Shown here: one piece after another, positions 6,116 through 12,113 of the stretch
Layout: each line of letters starts with the position of its first letter
How positions within the stretch are numbered: the stretch's first letter is position 1
Source: CAVSWN01 sp046728115
Lineage (GTDB): Bacteria; Acidobacteriota; Vicinamibacteria; Vicinamibacterales; CAVVIG01
DNA: 12,113 bases
Assembly: GCA_046728115.1 (NCBI GenBank)
Contig: JBKPDW010000584.1
Location: 1-12,113 of the forward strand
Direction: 5' to 3'
The notes under the pieces: generated by a model
The model's input: the letters and a program-made list of their open reading frames with translations, nothing else
Database searches by the model: none
Told to the model about the DNA's origin: nothing
Translations under genes and position numbers: made by a program

Positions 6116-6143
6116 AACGAAGAATCTACGAACGAAGAATCTA
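6116..6143. repeat. 13-bp direct repeat upstream of the kinase gene
   Basis: AACGAAGAATCTA occurs at 6116-6128 and 6131-6143, with a 15-bp period, ending 29 bases before the kinase ATG. It could be a regulator site or a small slippage duplication. The ribosome binding site GGAGGG (6158-6163) follows it. Confidence 0.6.
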
Positions 6144-6172
6144 TACTCTCATCCTCTGGAGGGCGGCCGGAC

Positions 6173-9100
6173 ATGTCTCTGTCGGCGGGCGACCGCCTCG
6201 GCTCCTACGAGATCCTCGAGCCCCTCGGCGCCGGGGGCATGGGCGAGGTCTACCGGGCTCACGACGAGAAGCTGGGACGCGACGTCGCGGTCAAGGTGCT
6301 GCCCGTCGAGGTGGCGCAGGATGAGGTGCGGCTGGGGCGCTTTCGTCGCGAGGCCAAGATGGCGGCGGCGCTGGACCACCCCTACATCTGCAAGATCTAC
6401 GAGCTCGGTGACACCGACGACGGGCGGGCGTTTATCGCCATGGAGTACGTGGAAGGCGAGACGCTGCAGGCACGACTGGAGCGGGGACCTCTCGCGCTCA
6501 ACGACGGCGTCCGCGTGGGCTTGGAAATCGCAGAAGCGCTGGTCAAGGCGGATGAACGCGGCATCGTTCACCGCGACCTGAAACCGGCGAACGTGATGCT
6601 GAGCCGCGAAGGGCACGTCAAGGTCATGGACTTCGGTCTTGCGAAGCCGGCCCGTGTCACGGAGGTCGCTACCGAGGGGGAGACCCTGGAAGAACTGAGC
6701 GGGCGGGGCGTGATCGCCGGAACGCCCGGCTACATGTCTCCTGAGCAGCTTCGAGGGGCAACGATCGATGGACGCAGCGACCTGTTCGCGTTCGGCGTCG
6801 TGCTGCAGGAGATTCTGACCTGCACGCATCCCTTCCGAGGGGACAGTGGCCCCGATACGATCGCTGCCATCCTAAGGGAGGCGCCCGTCGGCGGCGAGGA
6901 GTTGCCTTCCGTCGTCCGGCAGCTCGTCGCCGAGCTCCTGTCCAGAGAGCCCGAGAAGAGGCCTTCGCACGAGCAGACGCGCCTCCAACTTGAGCAGTGG
7001 GTGGCACACCCGGACCTTCTGGCCGCGACTGCTGGTCCGGACCGCGCCTTCGTGGGCCGCGAGACTGAGTTTGCAGAGCTGCGGACCCTGGCCGAGCGAC
7101 TGCGGACGGGCAAAGGGAGTGTTGCGCTCGTCGGCGGTGAGCCGGGTGTCGGCAAGACGCGGTTGGCGAGGGAGATCCTCTCGCATGCCGGCAGACAGGG
7201 CCTCCTCGCCCTCGAGGGGCACTGCGATGAGATGGAGGGAGCGCAGTCCTACCTGCCGTGGATCGAGGGCCTGGAGCTGGCGATTCGCCTCGTACCGGAA
7301 CCGCGGCTGCGGGACGCGCTCGGAGAAGCCGCAGCGGAGGTCGCCAAGCTGGTCCCTGAGCTACGCCATCGGTTCCAGGAGATGATACAGGCCATCGACC
7401 TGCCGCCGGAGCTACAACAGAGGTATCTGTTCAATAGCATTGGCGGCTTTCTCGACCGGCTAAGCGCGAGTGCCCCAATCGTCTGGCTCTTCGATGATCT
7501 GCATTGGGCGGACGATTCGACGCTCCTTCTGCTCCAGCATCTGCTGCCAAGACTCGAGGATCTGCCGATTCTCTTTATCGGCACATATCGAGATGTCGAC
7601 CTAGACATCGGCAAGCCGTTCGAGCGCGTCCTGGCCCAGCTCGTTCGTCAGCGCCTCGGCCATCGCATCACGCTGCGCCGGCTGTCGGAAGGGTCCACGG
7701 CCGAGCTCATCCAGGGCCTTGCCGGTCGCACGCCGCCGAGCCCGCTCGTTCACATGATCTACAGAGAGACCGAAGGAAACCCGTTCTTCGTGGAAGAGGT
7801 GTTCCAACACTTGTGGGAAGAGCAGAGGCTCTTCGACAAGGACGGGAACTGGATCGATGGGATTGCCATCTCGGAGCTCGACGTTCCCGAAAGCGTTCGT
7901 CTCGTGATCGGGCGGCGTCTGGAGAGGCTGAAGGAAGCCGCGGCCAGGGTTCTCCGGGCGGCAGCAGTGATCGGCCGAGTCTTCGATCCTCGTGTTTTGG
8001 AGTCGATCGACAGCCTCGATCCCGAGGACGTGCTCGATGCCATCGAGGAGGCGGAGGCTGCGCGGCTGATCACCACGGCAATGGGCGACCAGTACTCGTT
8101 CACCCACGAGCTCATCCGGCAGACGCTGATGGCACAGCAGTCGCTACCGCGCCGCCAGCGCATGCACCTGCAGATAGCGGGCGCGCTGGAAAAGTCTCTG
8201 GGCGCAAGGGCCGAGGAAAAGGCAATCGACATTGCGCACCACCTGGTGCGGGCCGGCGCCGCGGCGGATTCGATGAGGACCGTGCGGTATCTGGTCCGCG
8301 CGGGCGACAACGCGCTTGCAGCGGCCGCTCCCAGAGAGGCGTTGCACTTCTTCGAAGCGGCCCTCTCCCGGTGTCACCGTCTGGCTGATGGGGACTCACG
8401 CGTCCAGGCGCTCGAGCAGGCCGTGAAGGTCTTCCAGAAGCGAGGCCTGCTGAGGTTCACCGCCGGCGACTTCGGCGGCGCGATCGGAGACTTCGATCGG
8501 ATGCTCGCGGACGCCCGGCGACTCGGTGACCGGCGGCTGGAGAGCACGGCTCTGGCCTATCGTGGGTGGATCGAGTGGTGGAACCACGAGTTCGACAAGG
8601 CGGAGCTCACCGCGCGGGAGGCCTTGGAGCTGGCCGGTGAGCACATGGACGACGTTCGCTTCTTTGCCAGCTCCACCCTCGGCCTGATGTTCTATGGCAC
8701 CCACAGGACGGACGAGGCCGAGCCCCACCTCCGGGCGGCCGAGCAGCTCGCTCCAACAGTGGATGATCCCCTCACGAGGAGCTGGTGGAGCGTGGTCGGT
8801 TGGCACCGGTCTCAGTGGGAGGGCCGTTTCGACGATACGCTCCGCCACCTCGAGCGCTGGCGGGGGGCGATCGAGAAGACCCGCAGTCTCTTTCTCATTC
8901 TCGGGGATCATTGGCTGGAGGCGCTGACTCGAGCCAGTCGCGGTGAGTACTCGAAGGCCCTTGCGCTGCTAGAGGAAGTCCTCGCGACCTCGGAGCGCGT
9001 GGGCGGGGTACCGTTCTGGGCGACGCGAGCGCTGAACACGGTGGGCTGGATCCACGGTGAGCTGGAGGACCCGCTTGGCGCCATGGACTGGAACCGCCGG

Positions 9101-9718
9101 GGAATCGCGGCAGCGATCGAAGCTGATTTCCCCGATCCGGAGGTGGAGAACAACGCGCGCCTCAACTTCGCGGACAACCTGATGGCTCTCGGTCGGCTGG
9201 ATGAAGCCGAAGAGCAGCTGCAACGGGTGGAGGCGGTCGTTCGCGATCCGACGCCCGCGCAACGCCTCGACCTCTGGCGTTACTCGCAGCATCTCTTTCA
9301 CACCTATGGAGCGCTCTGGCTCGTCCGCGGCGACACCGCCAAGACGCTCAAGCTCACGGAGCGCTGTCTGGAGCTGGCGGAACCCGGGCGAAGCCCCAGG
9401 TACGTCTCGAAGGCGAGGTGCCTGCGCGCTCAGGTCTTCCTGAGGAGCGGCAAGCTCGCGGAATCCGAGGCCGAGTTCAAGATCGCCCTCGAGAACGCCC
9501 GCCTGCTCGGCAACCCGCCTCAGCTGTGGAGGACGCTCGTCGTCCTCGGAGACCTTCTATCAGCTCAAGACCAGACGGATCCCGCGAGAGAAGCGCGGCT
9601 GGAAGCGCTCGCCGTCATCGAGGGGGTGGCTGCCGACCTCGAGGACGCCTCGCTGGCAGACACACTGCTGCGATCGTCGTATGTTGGCGCGATCCGGGCC
9701 GCAACAGGCGCGCGGTAG
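6173..9718 (+). CDS. Ser/Thr protein kinase–AAA ATPase–TPR multidomain protein
   Basis: A 1181-aa soluble signalling protein. Residues about 12-275 are a Hanks-type kinase with all key residues: GAGGMG loop 19-24, Lys41, Glu60, HRDLKPAN 133-140, DFG 153-155 and GTPGYMSPEQ 183-192. Residues about 291-560 are an AAA_16/STAND-like ATPase starting FVGRETEF, with Walker A GEPGVGKT 322-329 and Walker B WLFDDLHWADD 438-448. A winged-helix-like stretch follows (about 575-665). The remainder, about 690-1180, is made of TPR-like helical repeats such as ALAYRGWIEWW. No transmembrane segment. ATG at 6173 follows GGAGGG by nine bases. Kinases of this layout (PknK/adenylyl-cyclase-associated type) sense or scaffold partners through the TPR part and oligomerise with ATP. 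The substrate is unknown; the gene is intact while its element neighbours decay, so it may be selected. Confidence 0.9.
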   Translation: MSLSAGDRLGSYEILEPLGAGGMGEVYRAHDEKLGRDVAVKVLPVEVAQDEVRLGRFRREAKMAAALDHPYICKIYELGDTDDGRAFIAMEYVEGETLQARLERGPLALNDGVRVGLEIAEALVKADERGIVHRDLKPANVMLSREGHVKVMDFGLAKPARVTEVATEGETLEELSGRGVIAGTPGYMSPEQLRGATIDGRSDLFAFGVVLQEILTCTHPFRGDSGPDTIAAILREAPVGGEELPSVVRQLVAELLSREPEKRPSHEQTRLQLEQWVAHPDLLAATAGPDRAFVGRETEFAELRTLAERLRTGKGSVALVGGEPGVGKTRLAREILSHAGRQGLLALEGHCDEMEGAQSYLPWIEGLELAIRLVPEPRLRDALGEAAAEVAKLVPELRHRFQEMIQAIDLPPELQQRYLFNSIGGFLDRLSASAPIVWLFDDLHWADDSTLLLLQHLLPRLEDLPILFIGTYRDVDLDIGKPFERVLAQLVRQRLGHRITLRRLSEGSTAELIQGLAGRTPPSPLVHMIYRETEGNPFFVEEVFQHLWEEQRLFDKDGNWIDGIAISELDVPESVRLVIGRRLERLKEAAARVLRAAAVIGRVFDPRVLESIDSLDPEDVLDAIEEAEAARLITTAMGDQYSFTHELIRQTLMAQQSLPRRQRMHLQIAGALEKSLGARAEEKAIDIAHHLVRAGAAADSMRTVRYLVRAGDNALAAAAPREALHFFEAALSRCHRLADGDSRVQALEQAVKVFQKRGLLRFTAGDFGGAIGDFDRMLADARRLGDRRLESTALAYRGWIEWWNHEFDKAELTAREALELAGEHMDDVRFFASSTLGLMFYGTHRTDEAEPHLRAAEQLAPTVDDPLTRSWWSVVGWHRSQWEGRFDDTLRHLERWRGAIEKTRSLFLILGDHWLEALTRASRGEYSKALALLEEVLATSERVGGVPFWATRALNTVGWIHGELEDPLGAMDWNRRGIAAAIEADFPDPEVENNARLNFADNLMALGRLDEAEEQLQRVEAVVRDPTPAQRLDLWRYSQHLFHTYGALWLVRGDTAKTLKLTERCLELAEPGRSPRYVSKARCLRAQVFLRSGKLAESEAEFKIALENARLLGNPPQLWRTLVVLGDLLSAQDQTDPAREARLEALAVIEGVAADLEDASLADTLLRSSYVGAIRAATGAR

Positions 9719-9877
9719 CAGAGGTGATGCCAAATTCCGGCGCCTACCGGGACTCGGCCGGTACGGACCCCGTCGACAGCAAACGGCGAAAACGCGACGT
9801 CGTTAGAGATCTCTCCACGACGGCGGTCGATTCGCGAGCACGCGAGTGAACAGTAGAAGAAAACTCGGAGTCGATAA

Positions 9878-10111
9878 GTCGTTCGGGACCAAACCGTTAA
9901 CACCAGAAGTCGCGCGTCATCACCAACTTGCGAAAACCTCGCGAAATGGTTTCGATACGTCTGCATGCACTGCGGGACAATGAACCCTGCGGAAAGCAGG
10001 TCGTGTACGAAATGCAACATCGTCGGACCCGAGCTGAAGTCCGAGGTCCAGAAGGCAGTCGACCCTGGTTCGACCGCTGGCTCCAATGCCGACGACGAGG
10101 AGGACGACTAG
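9878..10111 (+). pseudogene. Zinc-ribbon protein remnant with acidic tail
   Basis: The frame is open from 9878 (after TAA 9875-9877) to TAG 10109-10111. It codes WFRYVCMHCGTMNPAES, then SCTKC and a tail ending ADDEEDD. CxxC at 9962-9973 and at 10004-10015 form a classic zinc ribbon. No ATG, GTG or TTG start lies upstream in frame; the only internal ATG would drop the first zinc-binding cysteine. It is therefore probably a gene that lost its 5' end, lying between the kinase gene and the right arm repeats. Confidence 0.5.
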
Positions 10112-10122
10112 GCTTTCTGCCG

Positions 10123-10144
10123 CTGTGACGTAACTGTGACGTGA
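10123..10144 (+). repeat. Right arm-type repeats of the element
   Basis: CTGTGACGTAA (10123-10133) and CTGTGACGTGA (10134-10144) lie head to tail. This 22-bp block matches 3985-4006 at 21 of 22 positions and in the same orientation. It lies 128 bases inside the attR core, so in the circular form the core would have arms at unequal distances on either side, as in phage-type attP sites. Confidence 0.75.
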
Positions 10145-10272
10145 CCTTGTCGAGGGAGCGAGACCTACCGAGGTTTACGGTGATTGACTGACGTGACGCG
10201 TGCGCAGTTAACTCTTTGAGTCTGCAACGGTAATCGAAATCCGCAGCACGCCGTCGCAGATCGTCAGAGCAA

Positions 10273-10313
10273 TTTCCAAGCGTGCTCCTTAAACCACTCG
10301 GACATCTCTCCGT
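10273..10313 (-). repeat. attR core: displaced 5' half of tRNA-Ser
   Basis: A 41-bp copy of the tRNA-Ser 5' half (acceptor 5' strand, D-arm, anticodon stem 5' strand and loop), with one mismatch to 3893-3933. The 3' half is absent, so it cannot give a tRNA. By the logic of integration this is the original chromosomal 5' half, with the old promoter region still behind it. Confidence 0.85.
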
Positions 10314-10320
10314 CTTTAGA

Positions 10321-10349
10321 ATCATACACTTGCAAGTGGTCACGGGGCA
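10321..10349 (-). promoter_or_regulatory. Orphaned original tRNA-Ser promoter (putative)
   Basis: On the minus strand a good -10 box TATGAT (10321-10326) lies ten bases upstream of the displaced tRNA 5' end (10311). The -35 region at the expected distance (TGCCCC, 10344-10349) is poor. It is best explained as the former tRNA promoter, now driving only the half tRNA and whatever lies downstream in the element's right end. Confidence 0.35.
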
Positions 10350-10962
10350 CGGCATTCTCGAATTGTGATACGTCCCCTAATCTTCCTCGATCACTCCTAT
10401 GAGGGCTCTCGCTGTCAAGTCCCCCCGGTTTCTGAGATCGATATGCACACCTCCATTGTCGTCGGCGAAGCGGGGGCCTCCCGCCAAGCGCCGGGCCCGC
10501 GTAGGCGGCTGCTACATGTTCAGATCAAACAAGAGCGCTCGCGTCCGTGAGTGAGCGCTCGATCGATCATCGTGTCTCGAGCTGGCGGCTGCCGGTTCGC
10601 GTGGTCGGCAACTCAGGCCACGACCAACTCCCTATTCGTGCCAGTCTCAGCGGACTGATCACCACATAACGTAGGCGCTCCGTAGCGCCGAGCAGCCTGA
10701 CGCGAACGAGCCCCATCTTACGGACGGTCCTTGGAAGGACCCGTGATCAGTTGCCGGGTCGTTCGCACCAGCTTGAGTCGGCAGGGCACGAAACAAGTTC
10801 CTGGTCTGCGTGGACGGCGTCGATGCCGTGGAGGCGGTCGTTATCCGTCACACGCGGACGGGACGCCTGTCCGTCGTGAACGCGTCGGCGTTCCTGCCGG
10901 ACGATGGTTGACGTGGCCGGCGCGTGGCGGACGGAGTTCGGAGCTGGGCACCGCATCCAGCG
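10350..10962. other. Intergenic stretch of about 610 bp, no convincing gene
   Basis: ORFs here are short and lack ribosome binding sites or recognisable motifs. Structures seen: GAGCGCTCG at 10533-10541 and again at 10553-10561 (palindromic 8-mer, 20 bp apart), a GGCGCT-CCGT-AGCGCC hairpin at 10674-10689, and a GGTCCTT-GG-AAGGACC hairpin at 10726-10741. Some could be transcript-end structures of the membrane-protein gene on the minus strand. An unrecognised small RNA cannot be excluded. Confidence 0.5.
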
Positions 10963-11601
10963 TCAGTGTCCAGGGAAGCGACCGCTCAACAGATGGGCGG
11001 CAATGAAGAGCAGTATGAGGCTCACAACGACGATCCACGCGAAATACACCGAGGGCTCGGTTCCAACGCGCTTCGCGTCCGCGAGCGGACTTCGCTGTGC
11101 GGCCGGTTGTCCGACCTGCTGGCGCTTGCCGTACGCCGTCATGCCGAACGGCTTGTAGACACCCAGCACTGTCGCCAGCAGCAACAGGATCAGGGCGAGG
11201 ATCGAGTGAACCATCGGGGAGGGGTTCCGTACCAAGCCCAACTCCACAACTGGGTCAGCCGCCATGCCTGCCATCTGCCTGAACGTTCCCATGTAGATCA
11301 GCAGAATCACCGTCGCAAACAGCGTGATCAGCAGCTTCGACACGACCCAGTAATGCCGGAACAAACCCCACGGCGTGCCAAGCGAGATTACGACGCCGCT
11401 GAGCAACGAGGCATGCGCCAACGGAACCAGAACGAACCACGCCGCCGGCGCCATGACCAGGTAAACCCCGCGGACGGTCGGGGGATGCTGGCTGGTCAAT
11501 CCGATGATGGCCAGGGCCAGGAACACGAGCACCGCGCCGGTCCAGCCAACTGACGATGTCACGTGGGTCGTGAACACGAGTCGACGCACAGCGGCTTTCA
11601 T
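10963..11601 (-). CDS. Integral membrane protein, five predicted helices (DUF2269-like)
   Basis: A 212-aa protein with hydrophobic helices at about 15-35, 44-74, 85-107, 129-147 and 185-205. Histidines lie near helix ends (His13, His63, His83, His132). The loop at 155-183 is polar and basic. The pattern resembles small DUF2269-like membrane proteins with no known activity. The ATG at 11599-11601 has no clear Shine-Dalgarno sequence. It is transcribed divergently from the His/Cys-rich gene with 66 bp between starts, which may mean shared control. No domain motif indicates a substrate. Confidence 0.7.
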   Translation of the reverse strand: MKAAVRRLVFTTHVTSSVGWTGAVLVFLALAIIGLTSQHPPTVRGVYLVMAPAAWFVLVPLAHASLLSGVVISLGTPWGLFRHYWVVSKLLITLFATVILLIYMGTFRQMAGMAADPVVELGLVRNPSPMVHSILALILLLLATVLGVYKPFGMTAYGKRQQVGQPAAQRSPLADAKRVGTEPSVYFAWIVVVSLILLFIAAHLLSGRFPGH

Positions 11602-11623
11602 CGGTAGATTCTAGCGCGGCCGA

Positions 11624-11660
11624 GGTTGAACACCGGTTGAACGCGATACTCGGATACAAT
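11624..11660 (+). promoter_or_regulatory. Promoter/operator region for the His/Cys-rich gene
   Basis: GGTTGAAC is repeated at 11624-11631 and 11635-11642 (11-bp period). TACAAT at 11655-11660 is a good -10 box only seven bases before the ATG at 11668. That spacing would start the transcript at or one base before the ATG, a leaderless mRNA, in line with the absence of a ribosome binding site. A -35 at 17 bp spacing is poor, so activator binding at the 11-bp repeats is plausible. Confidence 0.45.
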
Positions 11661-11667
11661 CGAAACG

Positions 11668-12051
11668 ATGTTCCGGAAATCCCGGGTTGTGCTTGCCGCG
11701 GTCCTCGCCGTCGCCGTCGCCGTCGCGGTCGTGCCGCTGATGTTGGACCAGTGCGCCGCCACGTGCGAAAAGCACCACGACAGCGTTGCGAGCATGCCGG
11801 CCTGCCACCATACCGGAACAGCCTTCCACGTCGGACATGCGCCGAACGGATGCGGGCACGATCACAATGAGACGCTCGTCACCGCCGACAACGGGTTGAC
11901 GACGACATCGCGCCCATTTGTTGCGACCGTCGCGGTGGTCGCCATCCCCGTTAATCCTGCGGTCGCCATCAGCCAGCACCTCCGGACGCACGCGCCACCG
12001 GGACCCGCGTCGACGCTGCTCGACCGGAGCTCGCTCCCTTTCCGCATCTAA
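11668..12051 (+). CDS. Secreted or membrane-anchored His/Cys-rich small protein (metal-linked?)
   Basis: A 127-aa protein. Residues 1-27 are a basic start (MFRKSR) followed by a long Ala/Val hydrophobic helix, either a signal peptide or an anchor. The exported part is rich in possible metal ligands: Cys29, Cys33, Cys46, Cys62 and His36, 37, 47, 48, 54, 57, 64 and 66. The C-terminal THAPPGPASTLL and SSLPFRI resemble the ends of small proteins often encoded just ahead of heavy-metal RND efflux genes; this is from memory of gene neighbourhoods and is inference. A copper- or zinc-related periplasmic role is the best guess. A second mildly hydrophobic stretch lies at 84-101. Confidence 0.65.
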   Translation: MFRKSRVVLAAVLAVAVAVAVVPLMLDQCAATCEKHHDSVASMPACHHTGTAFHVGHAPNGCGHDHNETLVTADNGLTTTSRPFVATVAVVAIPVNPAVAISQHLRTHAPPGPASTLLDRSSLPFRI

Positions 12052-12075
12052 CACCCTCTCTCCGTCCGTTCATCC

Positions 12076-12090
12076 GCGCGTACTACGCGC
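12076..12090. repeat. Short palindrome downstream of the His/Cys-rich gene
   Basis: GCGCGTA-C-TACGCGC is a perfect 7-bp dyad 25 bases after the stop codon. It is too near the window edge to say whether it ends this transcript or is an operator for the next gene. Confidence 0.4.
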
Positions 12091-12113
12091 AAGGCCCTAG
12101 GTGTGTCTTCGAG

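Larger units (their letters stand above)
3893..10313. mobile_element. Integrated element of about 6.4 kb in tRNA-Ser(GGA), probably immobile
   Basis: It is bounded by the 41-bp direct repeats of the tRNA 5' half, with matching tandem arm-type repeats inside each end (3985-4006 and 10123-10144) and a tyrosine integrase remnant at the left end. The repeat-to-repeat unit is 6,380 bp. Cargo: DUF429 nuclease-like gene, an unknown domain, a pseudogene, a giant Ser/Thr kinase–ATPase–TPR gene and a zinc-ribbon remnant. There are no replication, packaging or conjugation genes inside. The truncated integrase suggests it can no longer excise by itself, unless an integrase from elsewhere helps. Confidence 0.8.

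Noticed and set aside
7504..8388. 294-codon ORF in another frame inside the kinase gene
   Set aside because: Composition is Arg/Ala/Gly/Ser-rich without motifs, and it lies wholly within the ATPase part of a well-supported gene.
9719..9877. Terminator after the kinase gene
   Set aside because: I found no stable stem followed by a T-tract in this stretch.

Overview
The window is GC-rich bacterial DNA with densely packed genes. The large soluble Ser/Thr kinase–ATPase–TPR gene and the flanking small proteins resemble what Acidobacteriota-like soil bacteria carry, but no taxonomic marker is present, so this is only a suggestion. The key landmark is a tRNA-Ser(GGA) gene at 3842-3931 (minus strand), which has mobile DNA on both sides.

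Left part (1-3725), all minus strand: a compact replication/regulation module as found in integrated plasmids and phage satellites. In transcription order it runs: an HTH regulator with an operator-like palindrome at its start, an AlpA-type HTH protein with an odd hydrophobic tail, a coiled-coil protein, a tiny zinc-ribbon protein overlapping it, and a 628-aa AEP-like primase fused to a RepA-type ATPase. A cluster of GCAAAGCGCGCAA repeats forming an 18-bp stem follows, and then the ribosome binding site and first six codons of another gene that leaves the window.

Middle part (3893-10313): the best-supported finding. A 41-bp segment, the 5' half of the tRNA up to the anticodon loop, is repeated at 10273-10313 with one mismatch. 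Just inside each copy lies the same tandem pair of 11-bp repeats (CTGTGACGTGA), which look like integrase arm sites. This delimits an integrated element with a 6,380-bp repeat-to-repeat unit. It inserted in the anticodon loop and supplied a new 5' half to the tRNA; a promoter-like sequence for the rebuilt tRNA lies inside the integrase gene. The integrase has lost its N-terminal part and first catalytic arginine, so the element is probably stranded. Its cargo is a DUF429 predicted RNase H-fold nuclease (apparently cut by an in-frame TAG), an unrecognised small domain, a frameshifted pseudogene, the 1181-aa kinase–ATPase–TPR protein and a remnant zinc-ribbon ORF.

Right part (10314-12113): the former upstream region of the tRNA, about 610 bp with no convincing gene, then a divergent pair: a five-helix membrane protein (minus) and a secreted His/Cys-rich small protein (plus), probably linked to metal handling. 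Most long antisense ORFs in this GC-rich DNA are shadows and were left out.
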